From CAVTPU01 sp963736695 (GTDB lineage Bacteria; Actinomycetota; Actinomycetes; Mycobacteriales; Micromonosporaceae), in contig CAVTPU010000001.1 of NCBI GenBank assembly GCA_963736695.1, positions 186,001 to 250,000 on the forward strand: DNA of 64,000 nucleotides, read 5' to 3'. Below the pieces are notes generated by a model. It searched no databases. It worked only from the letters and a program-made list of their open reading frames with translations, and was not told the origin of the DNA. This document shows, piece after piece, positions 8,862-18,930 of this stretch. Position 1 is the first letter of the stretch. The number at the start of each line of letters is the position of its first letter. The translations under genes were made by a program, and so were the position numbers.

Positions 8862-10058
8862 TCACGTCTCCAGCGCGGACAGACCCGGCAGGGTCTTGCC
8901 TTCGAGAAATTCCAACGACGCGCCGCCGCCGGTCGAGATGTGTCCGAACCCGTCCTCGGCGATGCCGAGGACGCGCACCGCCGCGGCCGAGTCGCCACCG
9001 CCGACGACGGTGAAACCGTCGACCTTGGTGATCGCCTCGGCGACCCCGCGGGTTCCGGCCGCGAACGGAGGCAACTCGAAGACCCCCATCGGGCCGTTCC
9101 AGAAGACCGTGTGCGCGGCGGCGAGCACCTCGGTGAAGGCCGCGACGGTCTCCGGACCGATGTCGAGGCCCAAGCGGTCGGCGGGGATCGAGTCGGCCGC
9201 GACGACGGCGTGGTCGGCGTCGGCCGCGAAGCCGCTCGCGGCGACGATGTCGCCCGGCAGCATGATCTGATCGGCGGCCCGGTCGAGCAGGTCTCGACAG
9301 GTCTCGACCATGTTCTCCTCGAGCAGCGAGGAACCCACCTCATAGCCCTGGGCTTTGAGGAAGGTGAAGCACATGCCGCCGCCGATGAGCAGTTTGTCCA
9401 CTGTGGGCAGCAGCGCCTCGATGACGGCGAGTTTGTCGGAGACTTTCGCGCCGCCGAGCACCACGACATAGGGGCGGTCCGGGTCGGCGGTGAGCCGACG
9501 CAACACCTCCACCTCGCGCAGGACGAGCCCGCCCGCGGCGTGTGGCAGCAGCGCGGGCACGTCGAAGACGCTGGCGTGCGCGCGGTGCACCGCACCGAAG
9601 GCGTCGTCGACGTAGAGGTCGGCGAGTCCGGCGAGCGCGCGGGCGAACTCCGCGCGTTGAGCGTCGTCCTTGCTGGTCTCCCCGGGGTTGAACCGCAGGT
9701 TCTCCAGCAGTGCGACGGCACCGTCATTGAGACCGGCGACGGTGTCCGTGGCCGACTCCCCCACGGTGTCGGTGGCGAAGGCGACCGGCGAGCCGAGCAG
9801 TTCACCCATGCGGGTCGCGACCGGCGCGAGCGAATAGCGCGGGTCCGGTCCACCCTTCGGGCGACCCAGGTGCGACACGACGATCACCCGGGCACCGGCG
9901 TCACGCAGCGCGGCCACGGTCGGCAGCACCGCGCGAATGCGTCCATCGTCGGTGATGACACCGGTCTGGTTCTTGTCGAGCGGGACGTTGAGGTCGGCGC
10001 GCACGAGCACGCGCCGACCCCGCACCCCCTCGGCGAGCAGCTGGTCGAGGGTCTTCAT
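8862..10058 (-). CDS. pgk: Phosphoglycerate kinase
   Basis: This enzyme transfers the acyl phosphate of 1,3-bisphosphoglycerate to ADP. The 398-residue protein begins MKTLDQLLAEGVRGRRVLVR and contains the substrate motif RADLNVPL, the basic patch SHLGRPKGG, the nucleotide-domain segment VVLGGAKVSDK and the C-terminal STGGGASLEFLEG. ATG 10058 was chosen because it starts at the family's usual N terminus and lies two bases after the gap stop. It is the middle gene of the glycolytic triplet. Confidence 0.97.
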   Translation of the reverse strand: MKTLDQLLAEGVRGRRVLVRADLNVPLDKNQTGVITDDGRIRAVLPTVAALRDAGARVIVVSHLGRPKGGPDPRYSLAPVATRMGELLGSPVAFATDTVGESATDTVAGLNDGAVALLENLRFNPGETSKDDAQRAEFARALAGLADLYVDDAFGAVHRAHASVFDVPALLPHAAGGLVLREVEVLRRLTADPDRPYVVVLGGAKVSDKLAVIEALLPTVDKLLIGGGMCFTFLKAQGYEVGSSLLEENMVETCRDLLDRAADQIMLPGDIVAASGFAADADHAVVAADSIPADRLGLDIGPETVAAFTEVLAAAHTVFWNGPMGVFELPPFAAGTRGVAEAITKVDGFTVVGGGDSAAAVRVLGIAEDGFGHISTGGGASLEFLEGKTLPGLSALET

Positions 10059-10060
10059 GC

Positions 10061-11065
<1,005 letters not shown>

Positions 11066-11371
11066 AGGATCCATCTCCTCGTCACCGTGCGCCGGCACCA
11101 CGGCCGGCGGCCGATATGGTTACCCGGCCAGCCACGCCAGCGTCCGCCCTGATCGGGTCGACACCGGCACGGTCCGGCCGTCGTCGGCCTCGTCGCCGCA
11201 CCTTCCAACCCTAGCGAAGCACCGGTCCGGCGGCCTCGGTGGGTGTCGGCGCGCCGGTCATCGGGTGTGTCGACGACGGTTTCCCCGACACGCCACCACG
11301 AACGGCCGTTACCAGCCTATATAGCAACCCGTACGGCCGCGCCCGGTTGCTCCAATGAAGGTCCTCGCCGG
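11066..11371. other. Intergenic region between whiA and gap
   Basis: No gene is visible. It separates the whiA stop from the gap start on the same strand, so it probably holds the promoter and leader of the glycolytic operon. A TATATA stretch at 11318-11323 could be a -10 element reading toward gap, but I see no convincing -35 element at the right distance. Confidence 0.5.
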
Positions 11372-12353
11372 TCAGGTGGAGACCATGTCGGGGGTGACCA
11401 CCGACTCGGTGTCGGGGATGCCCAGGTCCCGGGCGCGTTTGTCGGCCAGGGCGAGCAGTCGACGGATGCGACCCGCGATCGCGTCTTTGGTCAGCGGCGG
11501 GTCGGCCAGCGCGCCAAGCTCCTCGAGTGACGCCTGCCGGTGCTCCAGGCGAAGGTGCCCGGCAGAGGTGAGGTGCCAGGGGGCGGCCTCACCGAGGATC
11601 TCCAGGGCTCGGGTGACGCGGGCACTGGCCGCGACGGCGGCACGCGCCGAGCGACGCAGGTTCGCGTCGTCGAAGTTCGCCAACCGGTTGGCGGTGGCGC
11701 GCACCTCGCGACGAACCCGACGCTCCTCCCAGGTGAGCACGCTCGCGTGGGCTCCGACGCGGGTGAGCAGAGCGGCGATGGCGTCACCGTCTTTGATGAC
11801 GACCCGGTCGACGCCGCGCACCTCGCGGGCTTTGGCCGAGACACCGAGGCGACGGGCCGCACCGACGAGTGCAAGCGCCGACTCGGGTCCGGGGCAGGTG
11901 ATCTCCAACGCGGAGGAACGTCCGGGTTCGGTGAGTGACCCGTGGGCGAGGAACGCGCCCCGCCACGCGGCGACCGCGCAGCAGGCGCTCGCGGAGACGA
12001 CGTGTGGGGGCAGGCCGCGCACGGGTCGACCGCGCACGTCGAGCAGGCCGGTCTGCCGAGCCAGGGCTTCGCCGTCCTTGACCACGCGCACGATGTAGTG
12101 GCTGCCCTTGCGTAGTCCGCCGGAGGCCAGGACGTGGAATTCGCTCGGCGTAGCCGTAGACGTCGGCGATCTCCCGACGCAGTCGTCGGGCCGCCGCCCC
12201 GGTGTCGAGTTCGGCCTCGACGACCACCCGTCCCGAGACGATGTGCAGGCCGCCGGCGAACCGGAGCAGCGCCGCCATCTCGGATCGACGGCAGCAGGGT
12301 TTCGCCACGTCGACGCGGCTCAACTCGTCCTTGACCGATGCGGTCATCGCCAT
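11372..12353 (-). pseudogene. whiA: Sporulation regulator WhiA, split by a one-base frameshift
   Basis: WhiA is a DNA-binding protein with a degenerate LAGLIDADG homing-endonuclease fold and a C-terminal helix-turn-helix; with WhiB it controls septation and chromosome segregation genes in sporulating actinobacteria. The N-terminal part (MAMTASVKDELSRV to DVYGY) reads from ATG 12353. The rest, from ASGGLRKGSHYIVRVV to the stop at 11372, reads in another frame. Removing one base near 12149 joins the frames as YGYPSEFHVL, matching the family without gap and giving 326 residues, the normal length. Both halves are otherwise intact, including the HTH segment ELGALADPPLTKDAIAGRIR. A sequencing or assembly error is more likely than true loss. 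It follows yvcK, the usual order. Confidence 0.9.
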
Positions 12354-12432
12354 CGCTGGTCACCTCGTGTCGCTTGTCGGGACCTCGCGGTCCGGTCTCC
12401 GGCGGCTGCCCGGATAGCAGTCGCGCCCCGTG

Positions 12433-13383
12433 TCACCTCGTGGTGAGGACGTCACACAGTGCCGCCGCGAGCGCTCCCGGGTCGTGCCTCGACGCGCCGT
12501 TCGTGACGGCGACCGGGGCGAGCACGACCTGGGCTCGCAGCGATTCTGCCGCAGCCGTCAAGCCGACGGGATCGGTCACGGCGTTCGTGTCGGCTAGAAC
12601 TACATCGACTCGCAGGCCGGGCAGGTAACGGGCGAGCGCGCGAAGATGGTCAGGAAGGGACAGTCCGACGGTCTCTTGTTCGACCGCGAGGTTGAGGGTC
12701 ACGAGTCGCCGGGCCGGACTGTCGAGCACGGCGGCCGCGAGGTCGGGCACCAGCAGGTGTGGGATGACGCTGGTGAACCAGGAGCCCGGGCCGAAGAGCA
12801 GCCAGTCGGCGGCGGCGACCGCGTCGACCGCCTCAGCGCACGCCTGCGGCTTGGCGGGGATGATGCACACGTCTTCGACGACGCCAGCGCTCCCGGCGAC
12901 GGCGTGCTGCCCCCAGACCACCTCGGTCTGGGTGGGCCGGTCCGGGTCGGCGCCGCGCACCCTGGCTTCGATACTCAATGGGGTACGAGTCATGGGCAGC
13001 ACCCGACCGACGGCGTTGAGCAGCGCTCGGGCGTGGTCGAGGGCCACCACTGGGTCTCCGGCGCGTTCCATGAGCGCGCACAGGACGAGGTTGCCCACGG
13101 CGTGGCCAGCGAGTTCGCCGGCTCCGTCGAAACGAAACTGGAACAGGTCGGCGCCGAGCTGGGCGACCGGGTCGGTCACGTCGGTCAACGCCACCAGCGC
13201 TTGGCGCAGATCTCCGGGTGGGAGACCGCCGCGTTGGGCGCGGAGTCGCCCGCTCGAGCCGCCGTCGTCACCAACGGTGACGACGGCGGTGACGTCGAGT
13301 TCGAGATCCGATCGCAGGCGGCGCAGCGCCCGCAGGGTCGCGCCGAGCCCGTGCCCACCACCGAAGGCGACCACCCTGATCAT
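12433..13383 (-). CDS. yvcK: Gluconeogenesis factor YvcK/GlmR-type protein
   Basis: This CofD-like protein of 316 residues binds UDP-N-acetylglucosamine in firmicutes and affects carbon flow into cell-wall precursors. It has the N-terminal signature RVVAFGGGHGLGATLRALRR and the conserved VVTVGDDGGSSGRLR. The frame is open upstream, but ATG 13383 overlaps the rapZ stop (ATGA) and begins exactly at the family N terminus. It lies in the uvrC-rapZ-yvcK-whiA block, in the order found widely in Gram-positive bacteria. A role in cell-wall and central carbon balance is inferred from the family. Confidence 0.93.
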   Translation of the reverse strand: MIRVVAFGGGHGLGATLRALRRLRSDLELDVTAVVTVGDDGGSSGRLRAQRGGLPPGDLRQALVALTDVTDPVAQLGADLFQFRFDGAGELAGHAVGNLVLCALMERAGDPVVALDHARALLNAVGRVLPMTRTPLSIEARVRGADPDRPTQTEVVWGQHAVAGSAGVVEDVCIIPAKPQACAEAVDAVAAADWLLFGPGSWFTSVIPHLLVPDLAAAVLDSPARRLVTLNLAVEQETVGLSLPDHLRALARYLPGLRVDVVLADTNAVTDPVGLTAAAESLRAQVVLAPVAVTNGASRHDPGALAAALCDVLTTR

Positions 13384-14288
13384 TCGCGCCCCAGGTCGCG
13401 GTGCTGCGCGGTGGCCGCCATATCGGCGTCGCGCAACCGTCGGGCGAGTTCCTCGGAGATGGCGACGCTGCGATGTTTGCCGCCGGTGCATCCGACTGCC
13501 ACGGTCAGATACCGTTTACCTTCGCGTTCGAAGCCGGATGAGGTGGCTTGCAGCATGCGCGACACGGTGTCGACGAAGGTGTCGGCGCCGAGTTGCCCGA
13601 GCACATAGTCGCTGACCGCCCGGTCGCGTCCGGTCTGTTCGCGAAGTTCCGCCACCCAGTGCGGGTTGGGCAGAAACCGGGCGTCGACGACGAAGTCGGC
13701 GTCGGGGGGCAACCCGTATTTGAAGCCGAACGACAGCACCGTCACCCACAGTCGGCGGCTCTCTTCGGCGCCGAATAGTTCCTCGACGCGGGCCCGAAGT
13801 TGGTTGACGTTGAGGTGACTGGTGTCGATGACCACGTCGGCGGATTCGCGCGCCTCTGCGAGGTGTTCCCGTTCGGCGGCGATTCCCTCGGAGAGTCGTC
13901 CCTGCGCCTGCAGTGGATGTGGTCGCCGTACACTCTCGAAACGCCGGATGAGCACTTCATCGTCGGCGTCGACGAAGAGAACGCGGGGCACGAAGCCCCG
14001 CTCACGCAATGCCCCCACGGCACCGGCGAGGTCGGTGGAGAAGGCCCGGCTGCGCACGTCGAGCACCATCGCCGTGTGTCGGGCCGTGCCACCGGCCTGA
14101 TAGGCCAACTCCGCCATGTCGAGCATGAGCGCCTGCGGCAGGTTGTCCACGACGTAGAAACCGACGTTCTCCAAGGCTCGGGCGACGGTGCTGCGACCGC
14201 CTCCGGAGACTCCCGTCACGATGACCAGGTCGGTGGCCGCCCGCTCGGCTGCGGGGCCCTCGACCTGCTCTTCATCACTGTTGTCCAC
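13380..14288 (-). CDS. rapZ: RapZ/YvcJ-family nucleotide-binding protein
   Basis: The family binds nucleotides; in Escherichia coli RapZ is an RNA-binding adaptor controlling glmZ small-RNA decay, but that role is not established in actinobacteria. The 302-residue protein has a P-loop GVSGGGRST with Arg in the usual Lys position, as I recall for actinobacterial members, followed by GFYVVDNLPQALM. The conserved C-terminal domain has GCTGGKHRSVAISEELARRL. The stop overlaps the yvcK start, and the gene follows uvrC by 54 bases. Confidence 0.93.
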   Translation of the reverse strand: MDNSDEEQVEGPAAERAATDLVIVTGVSGGGRSTVARALENVGFYVVDNLPQALMLDMAELAYQAGGTARHTAMVLDVRSRAFSTDLAGAVGALRERGFVPRVLFVDADDEVLIRRFESVRRPHPLQAQGRLSEGIAAEREHLAEARESADVVIDTSHLNVNQLRARVEELFGAEESRRLWVTVLSFGFKYGLPPDADFVVDARFLPNPHWVAELREQTGRDRAVSDYVLGQLGADTFVDTVSRMLQATSSGFEREGKRYLTVAVGCTGGKHRSVAISEELARRLRDADMAATAQHRDLGRE

Positions 14289-14342
14289 CGACCGCCCCCT
14301 TCGACCGCGGTGCCGCCGAATTCGACTCTACGTCGCTGGAGA

Positions 14343-16253
14343 TCATGGTCGCACGTCGCCGGGGCCGCGGTGGTCGGCGAGGGCCGCGATGATCGCCTCC
14401 GCGGTCCGCCGCCCCACTCCGGGCACCTGAATGAGCTCGTCGACCTCCGCGGCGGCGAGGCGGTTGACCGAACCGAACTGGCGCAGCAGCGCTTTGCGCC
14501 GCACCTCACCGAGCCCGGGCACGCCGTCGAGCACGGACGCGGTCATTCGCTGGGACCGACGCTTGCGGTGAAAGGTGATCGCGAACCGGTGCGCTTCGTC
14601 GCGCAGCCGTTGCAGCAGGTAGAGGCCCTCCGAACTGCGCGGCATGATCATCGGGAAGGCGTCGTCGGGCAGCCACACCTCTTCGAGCCGTTTAGCCAAC
14701 CCGCAGACGGCGACATCGGTGACACCGAGATCACGCAGCACGGTATAGGCGGCGTTGACCTGTGGCGCGCCGCCGTCGACGACGACCAGTTGGGGCGGAT
14801 ATGCGAAGGCCCGGGGCCGGGCACCCGTCGTGTTCTCCGTCTGACCTCGGGTGAACCGACGGCGCAGCACTTCGGAGATCGCGGAGACGTCGTCGGTGTC
14901 CCCGGTGATGATGAACCGCCGATATTCGCTTTTGCGGGCGAGACCGTCCTCAAAGACGACCATGCTCGCCACCACGTCGGTGCCCTGGATCTGGGAGATG
15001 TCAAAACACTCGATGCGCAGGGGCACGGCCGGCAGGTCGAGGGCTTCGGCGATCTCCTCCAACGCCCGCCCACGCGCGGTGAGGTCGCTGGCCCGTCGCA
15101 GCTTGTGCTGGGTGAGGGCGCCGGCCGCGTTGCGGGCCACGGTCTCCTGCAGAGCTTTCTTGTCGCCTCGCTGCGGCACTCGGAGTGTGACCCGCGACCC
15201 GCGCAGTTCGCTGAGCCAGTCGGCGAGCGCGTCGCTGTCGGCCGGCAGTTCCGGAACGAGCACCTCGCGGGGCACCGCGTCCGGTCGTTCGCCGCCGGCC
15301 TCCGCGCCATAGATCTGGCTGCAGAAGTGGCGCACGAGGTCGCCGGTGGTCAACTGCTCGGTCTTGTCCACCACCCAGCCCCGCTGGCCCCGGACCCGGC
15401 CGCCCCGCACGTGAAAGACCTGAACAGCCGCTTCAAGTTGGTCTTCGGCGAAGGCGACGACGTCGGCATCGGTTCCGTCGGAGAAGACCACCGATTGTTT
15501 CTCCATGGCCCGGCGCAGTGCCGCGAGGTCGTCGCGCAGTCGGGCCGCTCGTTCGAACTCCAGGGCCGCTGAGGCTGCGAACATCTGTTGCTCGATGTGG
15601 CGTTGCATGGTGTCGGTGCGGCCGACCATGAATTCGCAGAAGTCGTCGACGATGGCCCGGTGTTCGGTTTCGCTGACCCGGCCGACGCACGGGGCGCTGC
15701 ATTTGCCAATGTCGCCGAGCAGGCACGGGCGCCCGATCTGCCGGTGCCGGGTGAACACTCCGGTGCTGCAGGTGCGTGCCGGGAAGATCCGCAATAGCAG
15801 GTCCAGGGTCTCCCTGATCGCCCATGCGTGCGAATATGGACCGAAATATCGCACGCCCCGCCGTTTGGCGCCGCGCATCACCATGAGTCGGGGGAACTCT
15901 TCGTTGAGGGTCACCGCGAGGAACGGATAGGACTTGTCGTCGCGATAGCGCACGTTGAACCGCGGGTCGTACTCCTTGATCCAGGCATATTCGAGTTGAA
16001 GTGCCTCGACCTCGGTCGCGACCGTCACCCAGTCGACCGTCGCGGCCGATGAAACCATTTGCTGGGTACGGGGATGCAGCGTCCAGGGATCCGCGAAGTA
16101 GGAGTTGAGTCGCTGCCGGAGGCTCTTCGCCTTGCCGACATAGATCACCGGACCGGCGGCCTCACCGTCGCGTGGGGCCGCCCGGAACCGGTAAACGCCG
16201 GGTTGGTCCGGAATGGACCCGGGCGCGGGTCGCAGGCTCGTCGGGCGCGGCAC
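14343..16253 (-). CDS. uvrC: UvrABC excinuclease subunit UvrC
   Basis: UvrC makes the two incisions around bulky DNA lesions after loading by UvrA and UvrB. The 636-residue protein has the N-terminal GIY-YIG nuclease domain (GVYRFRAAP, VIYVGKAKSLRQRL) and a Cys cluster around CLLGDIGKCSAPC. The UVR/UvrB-binding motif lies near residues 205-240 (ALEFERAARLRDDLAALRR). The RNase H-like 5' nuclease domain (ECFDISQIQGTDVVASMVV) and a C-terminal tandem helix-hairpin-helix (VPGVGRRTAEAI) complete it. It heads the uvrC-rapZ-yvcK-whiA gene string; uvrA and uvrB are also in this window. Confidence 0.97.
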   Translation of the reverse strand: MPRPTSLRPAPGSIPDQPGVYRFRAAPRDGEAAGPVIYVGKAKSLRQRLNSYFADPWTLHPRTQQMVSSAATVDWVTVATEVEALQLEYAWIKEYDPRFNVRYRDDKSYPFLAVTLNEEFPRLMVMRGAKRRGVRYFGPYSHAWAIRETLDLLLRIFPARTCSTGVFTRHRQIGRPCLLGDIGKCSAPCVGRVSETEHRAIVDDFCEFMVGRTDTMQRHIEQQMFAASAALEFERAARLRDDLAALRRAMEKQSVVFSDGTDADVVAFAEDQLEAAVQVFHVRGGRVRGQRGWVVDKTEQLTTGDLVRHFCSQIYGAEAGGERPDAVPREVLVPELPADSDALADWLSELRGSRVTLRVPQRGDKKALQETVARNAAGALTQHKLRRASDLTARGRALEEIAEALDLPAVPLRIECFDISQIQGTDVVASMVVFEDGLARKSEYRRFIITGDTDDVSAISEVLRRRFTRGQTENTTGARPRAFAYPPQLVVVDGGAPQVNAAYTVLRDLGVTDVAVCGLAKRLEEVWLPDDAFPMIMPRSSEGLYLLQRLRDEAHRFAITFHRKRRSQRMTASVLDGVPGLGEVRRKALLRQFGSVNRLAAAEVDELIQVPGVGRRTAEAIIAALADHRGPGDVRP

Positions 16254-16323
16254 CCGTCAAGCCTATCCGCCACCACCGACACCGCGGTGGCGGCGGAACG
16301 CCGAGGTGTCAAGCACCCGGCGG

Positions 16324-16791
16324 TCAGGAGACGGTGAGGGAGTCGCCGGTCACCGCGACAGACTTCGCGGTGAGCCCCTTCGTCGCGGGGCCTTTCACGA
16401 CCGCTCCGTCGGCGATCGCGAACTGACTGCCGTGGCACGCACAGTTGATCGTGCCGCCGCTGACCCCGCTGACCTGGCAGCCGGCGTGCGGGCAGGTCGC
16501 GTTGAACGCCGTGAACGTGCCGCTGCTGGGTTGGGTCACCACGACGTTGGCCTCTTTGAGCACGACTCCCCCGCCGACGGGCACGTCGGCTTTCTTGATC
16601 GGGTTCGGAGTCGCCGGTTGCCCGCCGCTCGTGGTGGCCGGGTCGGCGGGCGTCGGGGGGGAAGATGGCACATCGTCGTCGTCGTCGGCGCAGGCCGCGA
16701 GCACTCCGGCTGCGCCGAGCGCCCCGGCGCCGAGGAGCACGGCGCGACGGGTCGAGGCCGCGCGTTCGGTCGGCTGTTCACGGTCGGTCAT
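16324..16791 (-). CDS. Rieske [2Fe-2S] iron-sulfur lipoprotein
   Basis: This is a small exported iron-sulfur protein of 155 residues. The N terminus has a twin-arginine signal (STRRAVLLGAGALG) ending in a lipobox-like LAAC, then an acidic/Pro/Thr linker and a Rieske domain. The cluster ligands are clear: C-P-H-A-G-C and, 15 residues on, C-A-C-H-G. The two Cys pairs that include the disulfide are present. ATG 16791 is preceded by AGGAGG at good spacing. No cytochrome b or oxygenase partner is adjacent, so its electron partner is unknown; single Tat-exported Rieske lipoproteins of this type are frequent in actinobacteria. Confidence 0.88.
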   Translation of the reverse strand: MTDREQPTERAASTRRAVLLGAGALGAAGVLAACADDDDDVPSSPPTPADPATTSGGQPATPNPIKKADVPVGGGVVLKEANVVVTQPSSGTFTAFNATCPHAGCQVSGVSGGTINCACHGSQFAIADGAVVKGPATKGLTAKSVAVTGDSLTVS

Positions 16792-16934
16792 GACTGTCCT
16801 CCTGTTGATCACGTGCTGGCGCCACCGCACCGGCCGGCGGGGGCGCATTTCTCACGTTAGCCTAACCAACCTTCAGCGGCCGACCGGGCGGTCGCGTGCG
16901 GCGGCGAGGTCGGCACTGACGACCCCGCAGTGAA

Positions 16935-18872
16935 TCATCCGGCCGCCGGGAGTATGACGGGGCCGACACCCGCGCGCTTCGACTCATACATCGCTTCGTC
17001 CGACAGTCGCAGCAGCCGGTCGGCGTCAACCCGCCGACCGACCGCGACTCCGACGCTGGCATGGGTGGACAGTCGCAGGTGATCGACGCTCACCGGTTCG
17101 GCGACGGCTTCAAAGATGCGGCGCGCGACCGTCATCGCCTGCTCGGCGACCGCACCGGGCAGCAGCACCGCGAACTCGTCACCGCCGATGCGCGCGACCG
17201 TGTCCGTGGGCCGCACACAGCGGGTGAGCCGTCCGGCGAGCACGGCGAGCAGTTCATCGCCGATGTCGTGGCCGTAGGTGTCATTGACGTCCTTGAAGTC
17301 GTCGAGGTCCACGACCAACATCCCGACGAGTTCGTCACCGAATTGCCCGGCGGCGGGGTTGGTGCGCACCCGTTCGCCGAACAACGCCCGGTTGGCCAAC
17401 CGGGTGAGGGTGTCGTGGGTTGCTTCATAGCGAAGCTGCTCCTGCAATTCGTAGGCCGATGTGACATCGCGGAGGTTGCAGATGATGCTGGCGACGCTCG
17501 GGTCGTGCAACCAGTTGGTGTCGATGAGCTCGACCCAGCGGGTTGACCCGTCGGTGTGGTTGGTGCGCAGCAGCACGGTGATCGGCGCCTGCGGCTCGGC
17601 CAGCACTCTCGCCTGAGCTTTGTCCAATATGGACCTATCCTCGGCGATGACGAACCGGCGCAGGTCTGCGCCGACGAGCTCGTCGGGTCGCACGCCGAGA
17701 ATCTGGTCGGAGGATGGGCTCGCATAGGTGATGACCCACGCGTCGTCGGCGAGGATGGTGAGGTCCGACGCATACTGCACCATCGACCGAAATCGCTGTT
17801 CCTGCTGACGGGACAACAACACCGCAGCATCGAGGTTCGCCAACAGCCGCGTATTGTCGGCGAAGGCCACCAGCTGGCGCGCCACCACGAGACCGGTGCT
17901 GAGCACCAACGCCGCCACCACGCCCCAGGACCGGGCGTCGAGTCCACCGACGAGCAGTGCGCCGATGAGCAGCACCTGGGTCGCCGCGATGGCGACATAG
18001 GGCAGCCGACTATAGAGCGGCCGGATCCGGTGTTCCAGCTGTCCCGGGTCGACTCTGACCTGCACCTCCTGGATGCGGGGGGTGGCTGCGAGCAGCACGA
18101 GCGGCACGAGGCGTAGGCCCATGATGACGGTGATCGAGAAGGTCGCGGTGGGGAACGAACCGAAGGCCGTCGCAACGGCGTCGCCGGCGGCGCTGACCCC
18201 GCCGGCGATGCCGGCGGTCCGGGTGAACGGGGCGTTTCCGCCGAGCAGGAGTTTGATGAGGCTGAAGGCGGAGACGAGAATGAGCCCGGACTCGAAGACC
18301 ACGACCCCGAGTTGGGCGGGATCGGTCACCTCCGGACTGCTCCAGACGAAATACCAGATGACTGCGGCCGCCCCGGTCATGATCGTGGCGGCGTCGAGCC
18401 ACCACCGCAGGCGTTCCCGGCCCGCGACCCGAATCGGATGTCGCAGCATCGCCGTGACGGCGACCATGATGCCGAGTGCGACCAGCAGTTGCGGCACGGT
18501 GGCCCCGGTCAACGTGAGGGATTCCCCCGTGACAAAGGTCAAGACCACCTGGGTGGTGTCGCCGAGGACGAAGAACAGACCCGCGGCCGCGATCCAGCTC
18601 CAGAAACGTCGCACCGCAGCGGATATGCCCGGCACCCGCGACGCGCGCGCGGAGAAGACCACGAAGACCACATCGAAGAGGACCTGCGTCAACCAGAAAA
18701 GCCGACCGGCGAACGTCTGGCCGCCGATTCCCACGGCGACCACTGCGGCGGCGACCATTCCGACCGGAATGAAGGTGCGCAGCACCGGATCCCGTTCCAG
18801 CTCGATGCCGAGTCGTCGCCCCACGCGCCCGTCAGGTCCCATCGAACTCACCCGGATCGTGAGCCCGCTCAT
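16935..18872 (-). CDS. Membrane diguanylate cyclase with PAS domain
   Basis: This 645-residue protein probably makes the second messenger cyclic di-GMP from GTP. It has an N-terminal region with about eight to ten hydrophobic segments (about residues 30-330), a PAS sensor domain (about 355-470, with YASPSSDQILGVRPDELVG) and a GGDEF domain (about 480-645). The catalytic motif is intact (RIGGDEFAVLLPG), and an RPTD five residues before it is a complete product-inhibition I-site. No EAL or HD-GYP domain is present. ATG 18842 is an alternative start with a GTGAG upstream. The input signal is unknown. Confidence 0.9.
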   Translation of the reverse strand: MSGLTIRVSSMGPDGRVGRRLGIELERDPVLRTFIPVGMVAAAVVAVGIGGQTFAGRLFWLTQVLFDVVFVVFSARASRVPGISAAVRRFWSWIAAAGLFFVLGDTTQVVLTFVTGESLTLTGATVPQLLVALGIMVAVTAMLRHPIRVAGRERLRWWLDAATIMTGAAAVIWYFVWSSPEVTDPAQLGVVVFESGLILVSAFSLIKLLLGGNAPFTRTAGIAGGVSAAGDAVATAFGSFPTATFSITVIMGLRLVPLVLLAATPRIQEVQVRVDPGQLEHRIRPLYSRLPYVAIAATQVLLIGALLVGGLDARSWGVVAALVLSTGLVVARQLVAFADNTRLLANLDAAVLLSRQQEQRFRSMVQYASDLTILADDAWVITYASPSSDQILGVRPDELVGADLRRFVIAEDRSILDKAQARVLAEPQAPITVLLRTNHTDGSTRWVELIDTNWLHDPSVASIICNLRDVTSAYELQEQLRYEATHDTLTRLANRALFGERVRTNPAAGQFGDELVGMLVVDLDDFKDVNDTYGHDIGDELLAVLAGRLTRCVRPTDTVARIGGDEFAVLLPGAVAEQAMTVARRIFEAVAEPVSVDHLRLSTHASVGVAVGRRVDADRLLRLSDEAMYESKRAGVGPVILPAAG

Positions 18873-18930
18873 CTGGGATGCCGCAGCGCGTTCTGCTCAC
18901 CTTGTCCCAGTTCTCCCCGTTGACGCAGGG

